Assembly: GCF_018257795.1 (NCBI RefSeq)
Contig: NZ_JAERJD010000003.1
Coordinates: forward strand, 186,001-250,000
DNA: 64,000 nt
Direction of reading: 5' to 3'
Origin: Citrobacter sp. JGM124
Lineage (GTDB): Bacteria; Pseudomonadota; Gammaproteobacteria; Enterobacterales; Enterobacteriaceae
The position numbers and the translations under genes are program-made. Under the pieces are notes generated by a model that was not told the origin of the DNA, ran no database searches, and was given only the letters and a program-made list of their open reading frames with translations. This document shows positions 19,988 through 29,280 of this stretch, one piece after another (the first letter of the stretch is position 1; each line of letters starts with the position of its first letter).

Positions 19988-21256
19988 ATGTGCACAGGAC
20001 ACCATCAGCACTCGCATATTCTCTGCCCCCAATGTGATCTGCTGGTGGCCCTGCCTGCATTGGATGATGGACAAAAAGCCAGCTGTCCACGTTGTGATAC
20101 GATACTGGTTAGCCAGTGGTCCGCCCCACGCAAACGTCCCACGATTTATGCGTTGAGCGCACTATTTATGTTGCTACTGGCTAACTTGTTTCCCTTCGTT
20201 CATATGAGCGTGGCAGGGATTAAAAGCCAGATTACGTTACTGCAAATACCGAATGTACTTTTTGACGAAGACTACTCAAGCCTGGGGTCCTTTTTCCTGA
20301 TTTTCGTCCAGATAGTGCCGATACTCATGTTGGTCATTATTTTACTGCTGGTAAACCGTGTCAGGCTGCCTTTAGTGCTTAAAAAGTCCATGGCTCGGGT
20401 TCTGTTCCAGCTGAAAAGCTGGGGGATGGCAGAAATTTTTCTTGCTGGCGTGTTAGTGAGTTTCGTTAAGCTGATGGCCTACGGGAGTATTGGGATTGGT
20501 AGTAGCTTTATTCCCTGGTGTCTGTTTTGCGTGCTGCAGCTGTTAACGTTTCAGTATGTAGACCGACGTTGGCTGTGGGACGATATTCAACCGCTACCAG
20601 TACTGAGCCAGCCACTTGTTGTCGGTAAGAGTGGGTTAAAACAGGGCTTGCGTTCTTGCCACTGTTGCTCCGCGATTCTGCCTGCAGATATGTGGGAGTG
20701 TCCTCGTTGCCAGGGGCGCGGGCATGCGCGCCGTAAAAATAGTTTACAATGGACACTGGCACTCTTAGTGACCTCCATTATTCTTTATTTTCCCGCCAAT
20801 ATATTACCTATCATGGTGACGGATTTTCTGGGGAGCAAATTTGCCTCAACGATCCTTGCGGGGGTTATTTTGCTCTGGAATGAGGGATCTTATCCTGTCG
20901 CAATGGTGATTTTTATTGCCAGTATCATGGTTCCTACTTTGAAGATGATAGCCATCGGTTGGCTATGCTGGGATGCAAAACAGCCACAAAAGAAAGACCG
21001 AAAACGTATGCACGCGATTTATGAAGTGGTTGAGTTTGTTGGTCGCTGGTCGATGATCGATGTTTTTGTCATTTCCGTCTTGTCTGCACTTGTAAGAATG
21101 GGGGGAATTATGAATATTCACCCTGATATTGGGGCGTTGATGTTTGCTCTGGTGGTCATTTTAACCATGCTGTCAGCCGCTAATTTTGATCCACGCTTGT
21201 CCTGGGATAGCAGAGACGACGATATGAAAGAGGAGTCCTCCACAAATGGAGAATAA
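19988..21256 (+). CDS. pqiA: Intermembrane transport protein PqiA
   Basis: Inner-membrane component of the Pqi lipid-transport system, expected to act with the MCE protein PqiB and lipoprotein PqiC between the two membranes. It has 422 residues (E. coli 417). Two zinc-ribbon Cys clusters are visible: CPQCDLL...CPRCDT near residues 14-38 and CHCCSAIL...CPRCQG near residues 224-244. Each precedes a group of transmembrane helices, so the protein is an internal duplication with about eight helices. The stop overlaps the pqiB start by 11 bp. In E. coli the operon answers to paraquat through SoxS; no SoxS box was identified here. Confidence 0.95.
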   Translation: MCTGHHQHSHILCPQCDLLVALPALDDGQKASCPRCDTILVSQWSAPRKRPTIYALSALFMLLLANLFPFVHMSVAGIKSQITLLQIPNVLFDEDYSSLGSFFLIFVQIVPILMLVIILLLVNRVRLPLVLKKSMARVLFQLKSWGMAEIFLAGVLVSFVKLMAYGSIGIGSSFIPWCLFCVLQLLTFQYVDRRWLWDDIQPLPVLSQPLVVGKSGLKQGLRSCHCCSAILPADMWECPRCQGRGHARRKNSLQWTLALLVTSIILYFPANILPIMVTDFLGSKFASTILAGVILLWNEGSYPVAMVIFIASIMVPTLKMIAIGWLCWDAKQPQKKDRKRMHAIYEVVEFVGRWSMIDVFVISVLSALVRMGGIMNIHPDIGALMFALVVILTMLSAANFDPRLSWDSRDDDMKEESSTNGE

Positions 21257-22883
21257 AAAAGGTGAGGCAAAGATCCAGAAGATCAAAAGCTGGTCACCCG
21301 TTTGGATTTTTCCCATTGTCACCGCCCTGATAGGGGCCTGGATCCTGTTTTATCATTTTAGCCACCAAGGGCCACAAGTCGTTCTTATCACCACCAATGC
21401 AGAAGGCATTCAGGGAGGAAAGACGACAATAAAAAGCCGCAGTGTTGACGTGGGAATGGTCGAGTCAGCGGTGCTCAGTGATGATTTGCATCATGTTAAA
21501 ATTACTGCTCGCCTGAATGCGGGTATGGATAAGCTGTTACGGCAGGATTCAGTTTTTTGGGTGGTCAAACCGCAAATTGGACGTGATGGTGTATCCGGGC
21601 TGGGGACATTGCTGTCAGGGGCATATATTGAGCTGCAGCCGGGTTCCCAGGGCACGCATCAAGAACAGTATGAATTGCTGGATGCCCCGCCTTTAGCCCC
21701 CCCTGATGCGAAGGGGATCCGTATCACTCTGGACAGTAACAAAGCAGGGCAACTCAGTGCCGGGGATCCGGTGCTGTTCCGTGGCTATCGAGTGGGCACG
21801 GTGGAAACGAGCCACTTTGATACGAATAAGCGCATGATCACTTATCAGTTATTCATTGGGGCACCAAATGATCGGCTGATCACCAGTAATGTTCGTTTCT
21901 GGAAAGATAGCGGGATTGCCGTTGATTTCTCTTCCCAGGGATTGAGTATACAGATGGGCTCTCTGGCGACACTCTTTACTGGTGGGGTCAGCTTTGATGT
22001 ACCTGAAGGTCTGGATAGAGGGGAGCCAGCCTTACCGGGTGCTGATTATCAACTATTTGATGATGAAAAGAGTATTCAGGATTCTTTATATAAAGAGAGC
22101 ATTGAGTTCCTGATGCTGTTTAAAGACTCCATTCGCGGATTATCGCCTGGCGCACCGGTTGAGTTCCGTGGTATTCGCTTGGGTACGGTTGCACAAGTTC
22201 CTTTCTTTACCGACCAGATGCATCAGCAACTGGACGATAACTTCCGTACTCCAGTACTGATTCGTATTGAACCTGAGCGACTGAAGAACATTATCGGGCC
22301 GGATACAAACATTCCCAATAATATCGAAGGTCTTATCAAGAATGGGCTACGTGGCTCGATGAAGACCGGTAACTTACTCACAGGGGCTCTGTTTATCGAT
22401 TTAGAGTTTTATCCTAATCAGAAACTGGAAAAAGAACCGGCCATGATCAGTAACTATGCTGTGATCCCAACTATCAGTGTGGGACTGGCGCAAATTCAGC
22501 AGAAATTGCTGGATACTCTGGATAAAGTGAATAACCTGCCTCTGACCCCAATGATTCAGCAGGCAACTAAGACACTCAGTGAAAGCCAGCAGACCATGAA
22601 GCGTTTGCAGCAGACACTGGAGAACCTTAATACACTGACCTCCAGCCAGTCTATGCAACAGCTACCGGCTGATATGCAGAAAACACTGAAAGAGTTGAAT
22701 CGCAGTATGCAGGGCTTCCAGCCGGGTTCCGCTGCCTATAACAAGATGGTGACGGATATGCAGCGTCTTGATCAGGTGTTACGTGAGCTGCAACCCGTAT
22801 TACGGACGCTGAATAACAAGAGTAATGCACTCGTGTTTGAGGCCAAAGATAAACCCGATCCACAGCCGAAAAGGGCCAAATAA
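21246..22883 (+). CDS. pqiB: MCE-domain intermembrane transport protein PqiB
   Basis: Single N-terminal transmembrane helix (WSPVWIFPIVTALIGAWILF) followed by three MCE domains (around residues 40-140, 155-250 and 280-400) and a long C-terminal helical needle (about 415-530, rich in Q and heptads such as QQTLENLNTLTSSQSMQQL). In E. coli the hexamer forms a hollow periplasmic tunnel thought to carry lipids. 545 residues, against 546 in E. coli. The start ATG lies inside the pqiA 3' end, and its stop overlaps the pqiC start (TAATG), so translation of the three genes is coupled. Confidence 0.96.
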   Translation: MENKKGEAKIQKIKSWSPVWIFPIVTALIGAWILFYHFSHQGPQVVLITTNAEGIQGGKTTIKSRSVDVGMVESAVLSDDLHHVKITARLNAGMDKLLRQDSVFWVVKPQIGRDGVSGLGTLLSGAYIELQPGSQGTHQEQYELLDAPPLAPPDAKGIRITLDSNKAGQLSAGDPVLFRGYRVGTVETSHFDTNKRMITYQLFIGAPNDRLITSNVRFWKDSGIAVDFSSQGLSIQMGSLATLFTGGVSFDVPEGLDRGEPALPGADYQLFDDEKSIQDSLYKESIEFLMLFKDSIRGLSPGAPVEFRGIRLGTVAQVPFFTDQMHQQLDDNFRTPVLIRIEPERLKNIIGPDTNIPNNIEGLIKNGLRGSMKTGNLLTGALFIDLEFYPNQKLEKEPAMISNYAVIPTISVGLAQIQQKLLDTLDKVNNLPLTPMIQQATKTLSESQQTMKRLQQTLENLNTLTSSQSMQQLPADMQKTLKELNRSMQGFQPGSAAYNKMVTDMQRLDQVLRELQPVLRTLNNKSNALVFEAKDKPDPQPKRAK

Positions 22884-23452
22884 TGAAAAAATGGCTAATT
22901 ATCATTGCCACACTGGTGCTGACTGCCTGTGGCAGCAGTAACAATGATGGCAAGGCTTATTACCAGTTACCTGCCACAGTGCAGCCTGCAAGCCAGGCTG
23001 TGAGCCAGGGCGACCATCATTTGTTGTGGATTGATCAGATAACGTTAGCGGATTTTCTTAGTGCTAACGGTATGGTTTATCAGACATCGGATGTTCAGTA
23101 CGTGATTGCCAGTAATAATCTCTGGGCGAGTCCGTTGGATCAGCAATTACGCAATACGCTGACAACGAATCTGGCCCGTGCTCTGCCAGGCTGGATTGTG
23201 GCTTCTCAGCCTTTGGGGCAAGAGCAAAGTGCTTTAAGCATGAATATCACCGGATTCCATGGGCGTTATGATGGCAAGGTGATAGTGAGTGGTGAATGGT
23301 TACTGAGGCAAAAGGGGGAAATCATCACTCGTCCTTTCCGTATTGAACTTAATCAGCAAGCTGATGGTTATGATGCAATGGTGAAAACTTTGGCCGAAGC
23401 CTGGCAGCAAGAAGCGCAGAGTATCGCGGCAGAATTGCTACGCCGCCAGTAG
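22883..23452 (+). CDS. pqiC: Outer-membrane lipoprotein PqiC (YmbA)
   Basis: Lipoprotein of the PqiC/ABC-type transport auxiliary family, thought to anchor the PqiB needle at the outer membrane. The N-terminus MKKWLIIIATLVLTACGSSN has a lipobox LTAC with the lipidated Cys at residue 16; the following Gly-Ser favours outer-membrane sorting. 189 residues, near the E. coli 187. The family core YYQLPATVQ...WIDQITLADFLSANGMVYQTS is conserved. Last gene of the operon, followed by a strong terminator. Confidence 0.94.
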   Translation: MKKWLIIIATLVLTACGSSNNDGKAYYQLPATVQPASQAVSQGDHHLLWIDQITLADFLSANGMVYQTSDVQYVIASNNLWASPLDQQLRNTLTTNLARALPGWIVASQPLGQEQSALSMNITGFHGRYDGKVIVSGEWLLRQKGEIITRPFRIELNQQADGYDAMVKTLAEAWQQEAQSIAAELLRRQ

Positions 23453-23487
23453 CTTCCTGCTGACAGCATAAAATGGTATCCCTTCCA

Positions 23488-23515
23488 GTGGCACAGATCT
23501 TGTGCCACTTTTTTT
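23488..23515 (+). terminator. Terminator of the uup-pqiABC operon
   Basis: agtggcaca (23488-23496) pairs with tgtgccact (23501-23509) and is followed by T7. Confidence 0.92.
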
Positions 23516-23710
23516 GTCTCTTTGATTCCCGGGCATTAGTAAAACAGGTTATGGCAGACCATTTCAGAATAGGATGAATATTACATTTGTATGAATTTTA
23601 TCCATTGACTGGGTGGTAATTTCACGCTATTCATTAAAACTGATTGCTAATCGAGCAATTGTTGTTTTCTTTTCCACCAATAAATATCAATGTAATGAGG
23701 GAAACGAAGC

Positions 23711-23878
23711 ATGAAGAGACAAAAAAGAGATCGTCTGGAGCGGGCTCATCAACGTGGTTATCAGGCCGGTATCACCGGACGTTCTAAAGAGATATGTCCC
23801 TATCAAACTCTCAATCAGCGTTCTTATTGGTTAGGAGGCTGGCGGGAGGCCATGGAAATCAGGGCTGCCACAGCTTAA
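23711..23878 (+). CDS. rmf: Ribosome modulation factor Rmf
   Basis: 55-residue basic protein that dimerises 70S ribosomes to inactive 100S particles in stationary phase. The sequence MKRQKRDRLERAHQRGYQAG, then TGRSKEICPYQTLNQRSYW and LGGWREAM, matches E. coli Rmf at most positions over its whole length; only the last few residues differ. The start has gaaacgaag upstream. It sits between pqiC and fabA exactly as in E. coli. E. coli rmf is induced by ppGpp; the upstream 190 bp are AT-rich but no specific site can be named. Confidence 0.97.
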   Translation: MKRQKRDRLERAHQRGYQAGITGRSKEICPYQTLNQRSYWLGGWREAMEIRAATA

Positions 23879-23970
23879 TCATGCTTTACTGGCGGCCGTA
23901 GCCCTGGCATTGTGTCTGCAAGGTATGAGCCTGGCCATGATACTCAGGGATAAGCGTCGGCTACAATATA

Positions 23971-24030
23971 AAAAGAAGGCATTCAGTGAATGCCTTCTTG
24001 AAATAGTCGAGGGTATTCAGTAAATACCCT
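23971..24030 (-). terminator. Tandem hairpins, fabA terminator
   Basis: Two neighbouring hairpins: aagaaggcattc/gaatgccttctt (23973-23984, 23988-23999) and agggtatt/aataccct (24010-24017, 24023-24030). On the minus strand the first-transcribed one is at 24030 and the second ends in a T-rich tract, a good terminator for fabA. The two share the pattern GGNATTCAGTNAATNCC and look like a diverged duplication. Confidence 0.75.
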
Positions 24031-24048
24031 GTGGATGGAATCCGTGAT

Positions 24049-24567
24049 TTAGAATGCTGAGGTATCTTTAAAGAGACCCACTTTCAGGTCGTTAGCGGTA
24101 TAAATAACGCGGCCATCAACCAGAACTTCACCATCAGCCAGTCCCATGATCAGACGACGATTAACAACGCGTTTAAAGTGAATACGATAAGTCACTTTTT
24201 TCGCAGTGGGCAGTACCTGGCCGGTGAATTTAACTTCACCCACCCCTAATGCACGACCTTTGCCTTCGCCGCCCAGCCAGCCGAGATAGAAACCAACCAG
24301 CTGCCACATGGCGTCGAGCCCCAGACAACCAGGCATTACTGGATCGCCAATAAAGTGGCAACCGAAGAACCACAAGTCAGGATTGATATCCAGTTCAGCT
24401 TCAACGTAACCTTTATCAAAGTTACCACCGCCTTCGGTCATTTTCACCACGCGGTCCATCATTAACATGCTTGGTGCAGGCAGTTGTGGGCCTTCAGCAC
24501 CGAATAATTCACCGCGCCCGGAGGCCAGAAGGTCTTCTTTTGTATAAGATTCGCGTTTATCTACCAT
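24049..24567 (-). CDS. fabA: 3-hydroxydecanoyl-ACP dehydratase/isomerase FabA
   Basis: Hot-dog fold enzyme that dehydrates 3-hydroxydecanoyl-ACP and isomerises trans-2- to cis-3-decenoyl-ACP, the entry to unsaturated fatty acids. 172 residues, almost identical to E. coli. Catalytic His in [17 protein letters not shown] and Asp in [11 protein letters not shown] are present. Start [19 protein letters not shown] is conserved. Its promoter region keeps FadR and FabR operators, overlapping the 3' end of lonH. Confidence 0.98.
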   Translation of the reverse strand: MVDKRESYTKEDLLASGRGELFGAEGPQLPAPSMLMMDRVVKMTEGGGNFDKGYVEAELDINPDLWFFGCHFIGDPVMPGCLGLDAMWQLVGFYLGWLGGEGKGRALGVGEVKFTGQVLPTAKKVTYRIHFKRVVNRRLIMGLADGEVLVDGRVIYTANDLKVGLFKDTSAF

Positions 24568-24605
24568 GTGTAAAATATGCCTTATTTTAATGAAGTACGC
24601 AGATT

Positions 24606-24623
24606 AGCTAACACGTGTACGCT
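24606..24623. promoter_or_regulatory. FabR operator of fabA
   Basis: agctaacacgtgtacgct is a near palindrome centred on acacgtgt and corresponds to the FabR site at E. coli fabA. FabR represses in response to unsaturated acyl thioesters. Confidence 0.7.
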
Positions 24624-24641
24624 CAACAAGTCCGATCAGTT
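24621..24641. promoter_or_regulatory. FadR operator of fabA
   Basis: On the minus strand AACTGATCGGACTTGTTGAG differs from the remembered E. coli fabA FadR site (AACTGATCGGACTTGTTCAG) by one base. FadR activates fabA here. The site overlaps the last codons of lonH. Confidence 0.8.
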
Positions 24642-26384
24642 GTGGTTAAACCAGTTTAACCAACGTAATGCCCATGGACGAGGCTGAACATCTGGAGTGA
24701 TTATTTGAGCAATTCGCTCTTGTACCGCATGCATTAGCGTATTTCGGCCTTCACCATCCCAGGGAAGCGTCGTCAATAGAGGTAATGCATCAGCAACATC
24801 ATCAATGGCCCAAATCGAGAATTTCTCTTGCTCAACGGCCTCAAGTACTTCTTTGTGAAGACTCAGATGACGCACATTAGCCGCTGGGATAATGACTCCC
24901 TGTAACCCGGTAAAATTGCGTTGCTGACAAATATGGAAAAAGCCTTCAATTTTTTCATTCAGTCCCCCCACAGGCTGAACACGACCAAATTGATCAACTG
25001 ATCCTGTGATCGCAATATGCTGATAAATCGGCACATTAGACAGTGCACTAATTAAAGCGCAAAGTTCAGCCATGGAAGCGCTATCCCCATCCACTTCACC
25101 GTAAGACTGCTCAAAGGTGATTGATGCTGAAAAGGGGATCTGTTGTTCCAGTTGTAATTCCGACATCAAGAAGGCTTGCATAATCATCATGCCTTTGGCA
25201 TGGATATTGCCTCCCAGTTCGGCCTTCCGTTCTACATCGGTAAACTCACCGTCGCCTACATGTACCACGCAGCTAATACGGGAAGGCTCACCAAATGCAC
25301 GGGGATGGCCAGGAAACTCAACGACAGACAGCGCATTGATTTGCCCAACCATTTCACCTTCGGTTTCAATGCGTATTTGCTCCTGCAGGATTTCATCCTG
25401 CATACGTTCAGCCAGGAACCCTTCACGCCAGGCTCGCTGCTCAAGCATTTGTTCCAGCTCGGCTGCTGTGAATTGTGGCTGCTCGCAGAAGGGGGCAACT
25501 TCACGCAATTGACGAGTGAGCCAGGAAGGACAGAGCGGGAGAATTTCCTGATCGCCAGTAAAACGAGTGGCTTCACGTAGCAAAGGTATCCAGCCATCCC
25601 GGGAAGGGAAGGGCAGGGATCGGTCATGTGCAATACCGGCCACCCATTGGCACCACAGTGTGACATCTTCATGGTCGGAGATCTGCAGATTGTCTTCATA
25701 TTCACTGTAGATTGCCATGTCGGCCAGCTCGGGTTCCATTTCCTGGAAATCAGCCAGTGAAATACGTTCGCCCACCAGAACCAGTTTGATATTCAGTGGC
25801 AGAGAGGGAATCTTAATAGGTAAAGGACGTGTTTCATCGGGGGACATCCAGTCGAAACGGCCTTGAACCACCATTTGTTTAAGACGTAACCAAAGCAGTG
25901 GTTGCGCAAGAATACTGCGTAATGACAGTATTAATACCCCTCCGTTAGCCTGATGTATCAGCCCGGGTTCAAGGCTAATCTCTCCCGCAAACTGGCGCAC
26001 ACAACCAAAAAGCTGTTCGCTCTCTATCCAGTTGGCACTGATCACCCCACCTTGTGACGCAAAGTTATCTTCCGGGCTTGTGGCTTCGCGTAACGTGACC
26101 TGATTTCCCTCTATACTATAATGACCACCGGCCAGGGCATCTTCTTGGGTGCGTGTCTCCTCGATGGCTGCAGCGATGAGGCTGAGATACTCAGCTTCTT
26201 CGGCGGCTTTAATCAGCATAATGGCTGAAGAGTCAGAAAGATGAAACTGTTCAATGCCATAGCTTAACCTGGCTTGAACACTCGAGAATGGTGCAAAGTC
26301 GTTGTCATAAGGCTGTGCAAAAACTTCCTGATAACTATTGGTATCAAGAACAAGAGCATGCCAGTCGAGTCGGTGAGTCGTCAA
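24636..26384 (-). CDS. lonH: Lon-like protease LonH (YcbZ)
   Basis: Lon-related protein lacking the AAA+ ATPase Walker motifs but keeping a C-terminal Ser-Lys protease domain. Catalytic Ser is in EVDGDSASMAELCALISA and Lys in GLNEKIEGFF. 582 residues (E. coli YcbZ 586). The N-terminal 350 residues are helical and degenerate relative to the Lon ATPase part. Function in vivo is poorly known. It lies upstream of fabA, whose operators occupy its 3' end, and is divergent from matP. Confidence 0.92.
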   Translation of the reverse strand: MTTHRLDWHALVLDTNSYQEVFAQPYDNDFAPFSSVQARLSYGIEQFHLSDSSAIMLIKAAEEAEYLSLIAAAIEETRTQEDALAGGHYSIEGNQVTLREATSPEDNFASQGGVISANWIESEQLFGCVRQFAGEISLEPGLIHQANGGVLILSLRSILAQPLLWLRLKQMVVQGRFDWMSPDETRPLPIKIPSLPLNIKLVLVGERISLADFQEMEPELADMAIYSEYEDNLQISDHEDVTLWCQWVAGIAHDRSLPFPSRDGWIPLLREATRFTGDQEILPLCPSWLTRQLREVAPFCEQPQFTAAELEQMLEQRAWREGFLAERMQDEILQEQIRIETEGEMVGQINALSVVEFPGHPRAFGEPSRISCVVHVGDGEFTDVERKAELGGNIHAKGMMIMQAFLMSELQLEQQIPFSASITFEQSYGEVDGDSASMAELCALISALSNVPIYQHIAITGSVDQFGRVQPVGGLNEKIEGFFHICQQRNFTGLQGVIIPAANVRHLSLHKEVLEAVEQEKFSIWAIDDVADALPLLTTLPWDGEGRNTLMHAVQERIAQIITPDVQPRPWALRWLNWFNHN

Positions 26385-26562
26385 AGTCGCTATATATTCA
26401 TCAATAAGATTTCAAAGGCGTGATTATACAAGAATCCCCAAAATAGCACACGGATAAAGCAGCAACATCCGCCTTCCTTATCACATCGTTGATTTTCAGT
26501 TCAGGGAATGTAAAAAAAACTGCTATTCTGGTGGACAGTGAAACGGTCACACTGAGACAACA

Positions 26563-27012
26563 ATGAAATATCAACAGTTGGAAAATCTCGAGAGCGGCTG
26601 GAAGTGGAAGTATTTGGTGAAGAAGCATCGTGAGGGTGAGTTAATCACACGACATCTTGAAACCAGCGCAGCACATGAAGCTGTAGAAAAACTACTGGCT
26701 CTGGAAAATATCCCGGTTTTCGTGCAGGACTGGATTGAACTCCATATGAATCCGGCACTGGAAAATCGTATGAAGCAGACTATCCGTGCCCGGCGTAAAC
26801 GGCATTTTAACGCAGAGCATCAGCATACGCGCAAAAAATCCATTGATCTGGAGTATCTGGTCTGGCAGCGACTGGCGGGATTGGCTCAACGACGTAATAA
26901 GACATTGTCGGAGACCATTGTACAGCTCATTGAAGATGCGGAGCATAAAGAAAAGGTGGAAACCAAAATCTCAACGTTGAAACACGATCTTCAGGCCATG
27001 CTCAATAAATAA
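26563..27012 (+). CDS. matP: Ter macrodomain protein MatP
   Basis: DNA-binding protein that binds matS sites and organises the terminus macrodomain, linking it to the divisome. 149 residues (E. coli 150). The central part [20 protein letters not shown] followed by [22 protein letters not shown] is the four-helix and ribbon-helix-helix DNA-binding region and is nearly invariant; the C-terminal coiled coil ([20 protein letters not shown]) is more divergent, as usual. Followed by its own terminator. Confidence 0.97.
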   Translation: MKYQQLENLESGWKWKYLVKKHREGELITRHLETSAAHEAVEKLLALENIPVFVQDWIELHMNPALENRMKQTIRARRKRHFNAEHQHTRKKSIDLEYLVWQRLAGLAQRRNKTLSETIVQLIEDAEHKEKVETKISTLKHDLQAMLNK

Positions 27013-27040
27013 AATAGCGCCAACAGGGCGCTATTTTATT
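27011..27040 (+). terminator. Terminator of matP
   Basis: aaaatagcgcc pairs with gggcgctatttt around caac, overlapping the matP stop region and ending in a T-rich tract. Confidence 0.85.
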
Positions 27041-27057
27041 TCAGGGTGATACCCATA

Positions 27058-27084
27058 AAAAAAACCCGCATTAGCGGGTTTTTT
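27058..27084 (-). terminator. Terminator of ompA
   Basis: aaaacccgc (27061-27069) pairs with gcgggtttt (27074-27082), with A8 on the left giving a U tract for minus-strand transcripts. It could also act on the plus strand. Confidence 0.88.
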
Positions 27085-27098
27085 CAAAAGAAGCAGGT

Positions 27099-28175
27099 TT
27101 ATTCAGCAGGCTGAACAACAACGTCTTTGATACCTTTAACCTGGATCTCTACGCGACGATCTGGTGCCAGGCACTCAATGAGTTTAGCTTTTGGTGCTAC
27201 GTTTGCACAGGTATTACCCGTTACTGGATCTGCTTTACCCATACCACGAGCAGAGATCTTGTTAGCTGGGATACCTTTAGCAATCAGGAAGTCAACAACG
27301 CTTTGTGCACGTTGCTCAGACAGTTTCAGGTTGTACTGCTCTGAACCGATCCGGTCAGTGAAGCCAAGAACAACAACAGAACCGTCAGTTGGATCCAGGC
27401 TGCTCAGCTGGCTGTACAGCTGATCCAGAGCCTGCTGACCTTCTGGTTTCAGGGTAGCTTTGTTGAAAGTAAACAGAACGTCAGACTTCAGAGTGAAGTG
27501 TTTGGTCTGTACTTCTGGAGCTGGAGCTGGAGCCGGTGCTGGAGCGATAACTGGAGCATCTTCCTGCTGACCAAAGCGGTAAGAAACACCAACACTCAGC
27601 ATGCCGTTATCCGGGCGAGCGTTTACAGTGTCTTTGTCACCAATGTGGTTGACCCACTGGTATTCCAGACGTGTTGCGATATCAGGGGTAACAGCCCACT
27701 CAACACCACCAGCAAATACTGGAGAAACACCAGTGTCGTTGTTTTTAATACGCTCGTCACCGTTGCTGAAGGTAGAGTCTGCACGCCATACCATACCGCC
27801 CAGACGGGTATAAACGTCCAGGTCGTTCAGTACAGGATAGCTCAGTTTAGCGGTCAGCTGAACGCCTTGAGCTTTGAATGCGCCATTGTTTTCGCTACCT
27901 TTATAAGCCATACGGCCTAACCAGTCGTAACCCATTTCAAAACCAACATATGGGTTAACCTGATAACCACCGTATGCACCAACGCCCAGGGCGTCTTTTC
28001 TGGTGGAACCGTCGTTGTCCAGGCTACCTTCGCCGCCAAATGCAGTAGCGGTAGAGTGGTATTGTGACCAGCCCAGTTTACCACCTGCATACCAGGTGTT
28101 GTCCTTTGGAGCGGCCTGCGCTACGGTAGCGAAGCCAGCCAGTGCCACAGCAATTGCGATAGCTGTCTTTTTCAT
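27099..28175 (-). CDS. ompA: Outer membrane protein A OmpA
   Basis: Eight-stranded outer-membrane barrel with a periplasmic OmpA domain that binds peptidoglycan. Start at ATG 28175 ([20 protein letters not shown]) gives 358 residues (E. coli 346); the frame extends 8 codons more into the leader. Signal peptide cleavage after AQA. The barrel covers mature residues to about 180, then a Pro-Ala hinge ([15 protein letters not shown]) and the C-terminal domain with [18 protein letters not shown] and [13 protein letters not shown]; the two Cys of the domain ([20 protein letters not shown]) are kept. Surface loops differ from E. coli. Ribosome site GAGGCGC. Confidence 0.97.
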   Translation of the reverse strand: MKKTAIAIAVALAGFATVAQAAPKDNTWYAGGKLGWSQYHSTATAFGGEGSLDNDGSTRKDALGVGAYGGYQVNPYVGFEMGYDWLGRMAYKGSENNGAFKAQGVQLTAKLSYPVLNDLDVYTRLGGMVWRADSTFSNGDERIKNNDTGVSPVFAGGVEWAVTPDIATRLEYQWVNHIGDKDTVNARPDNGMLSVGVSYRFGQQEDAPVIAPAPAPAPAPEVQTKHFTLKSDVLFTFNKATLKPEGQQALDQLYSQLSSLDPTDGSVVVLGFTDRIGSEQYNLKLSEQRAQSVVDFLIAKGIPANKISARGMGKADPVTGNTCANVAPKAKLIECLAPDRRVEIQVKGIKDVVVQPAE

Positions 28176-28310
28176 TTCATGCGCCTCATTATCATCCAAA
28201 ATGGCCGCAAGCCTTAAGTTGCCTTAAAACTTGCGGTTAAAATCTTTCGACCTGGGATAAGCTCAAATTGTAACGTCAGCCGATGTATCGGCATTATGAA
28301 AGAGCTCCCT
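28176..28310 (-). promoter_or_regulatory. ompA 5' leader with stabilising stem-loop
   Basis: The long leader contains ccgcaag (28205-28211) pairing with cttgcgg (28230-28236), and further upstream gccgatacatcggc-type hairpins near 28275-28295. E. coli ompA mRNA owes its long half-life to comparable stems at the 5' end. The sequence next to the start (gaggcgc) is the target area of the small RNA MicA in E. coli. Confidence 0.6.
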
Positions 28311-28537
28311 GGCGAGGTAAAGTCTACAACGTAGTAGAAAACTTACAAGCATGAACTCTGGGTGCATGATAAAAAAAAAGCGTAAATTCACACATTTTTT
28401 TATAGGTTTGGTGATTTATTGTGCGACCTCTTAACAAGGTTGTTAGTTTTATTTTTTTATTTTTCAGTTGCTTGTAAAATATTATGCTTCATAAAACCTA
28501 AAATAAAAAAAAGTTCCAGGACTTCTCCTAAATTTAC

Positions 28538-29041
28538 TTAATGATACAAACTAGAATGAATTTTTAATCCACTTTGTGGTCTTGTGGCAGAGATATGTTG
28601 TGGCCTCATGATGAATCCCAGTGCGTTACCTGACTCTGCTGCCCGGGTCAGGCGACGATGTTGTTCCTCAGTAAGATCCTCATCCAGCCAGCTAATAACC
28701 ACACTATAGTTTCCTGTCAGCAATGCTTTTTCCATCGCACTGATAGTACAGTGCGCTGTTGACTGACGGCTTTGCATGACTTTATTTAGTGGTAAGCCAG
28801 CAGACTGCAACCATTGGCGACTCAGTTTTTGCTGAGGAGTCAGCCAAAGCTGCCAGCGTGATTGATGCCCTAGCTGCTGCAATAGCGGTAACAAAATGCA
28901 ATGTGCTACCCAGAGTTCGTCTTCACGATAGACGATTTCACTGATTAGGCCAGGCATATTGTTGAAGGCCGGCTGCTTTTCAGCAAAAGGGACTGCTGTC
29001 GCAGAAGGGGCAAAAAAAGCCGGAAAGTCATGTGAATGCAT
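28538..29041 (-). CDS. sulA: SOS cell division inhibitor SulA
   Basis: LexA-controlled inhibitor that binds FtsZ monomers and stops septation during DNA damage; removed by Lon. 167 residues (E. coli 169). The N-terminal 25 residues differ, but [28 protein letters not shown] and [22 protein letters not shown] are conserved, as is the C-terminal Lon-recognition tail [12 protein letters not shown] near-perfect LexA box lies 24-43 bp upstream. Next to ompA as in E. coli. Confidence 0.96.
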   Translation of the reverse strand: MHSHDFPAFFAPSATAVPFAEKQPAFNNMPGLISEIVYREDELWVAHCILLPLLQQLGHQSRWQLWLTPQQKLSRQWLQSAGLPLNKVMQSRQSTAHCTISAMEKALLTGNYSVVISWLDEDLTEEQHRRLTRAAESGNALGFIMRPQHISATRPQSGLKIHSSLYH

Positions 29042-29064
29042 AGTCGGGTCTCACGCTGCGCCAT

Positions 29065-29084
29065 TACTGTATGCATATACAGTA
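29065..29084. promoter_or_regulatory. LexA box of sulA
   Basis: tactgtatgcatatacagta is almost the perfect LexA palindrome (CTG-N10-CAG at 29067-29082) and sits directly upstream of sulA. The symmetric site is expected to bind LexA tightly. Confidence 0.95.
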
Positions 29085-29280
29085 ATGCTGGTGCGGATAA
29101 AGATCAACCAAAATTTCGGGTTGTCTCTCAATTCTTTTATGTAAATTCATTCAGCATGAGAATGTCATTGCTGGGATTCACAACGTTATTTATTTTTTGT
29201 TAGGAAGATGGGTTATTTTTTGATATTAGTGTGAAAGGTAGAATCAGGATGTTTTACTCATTGATATATAAGGGAAATTA

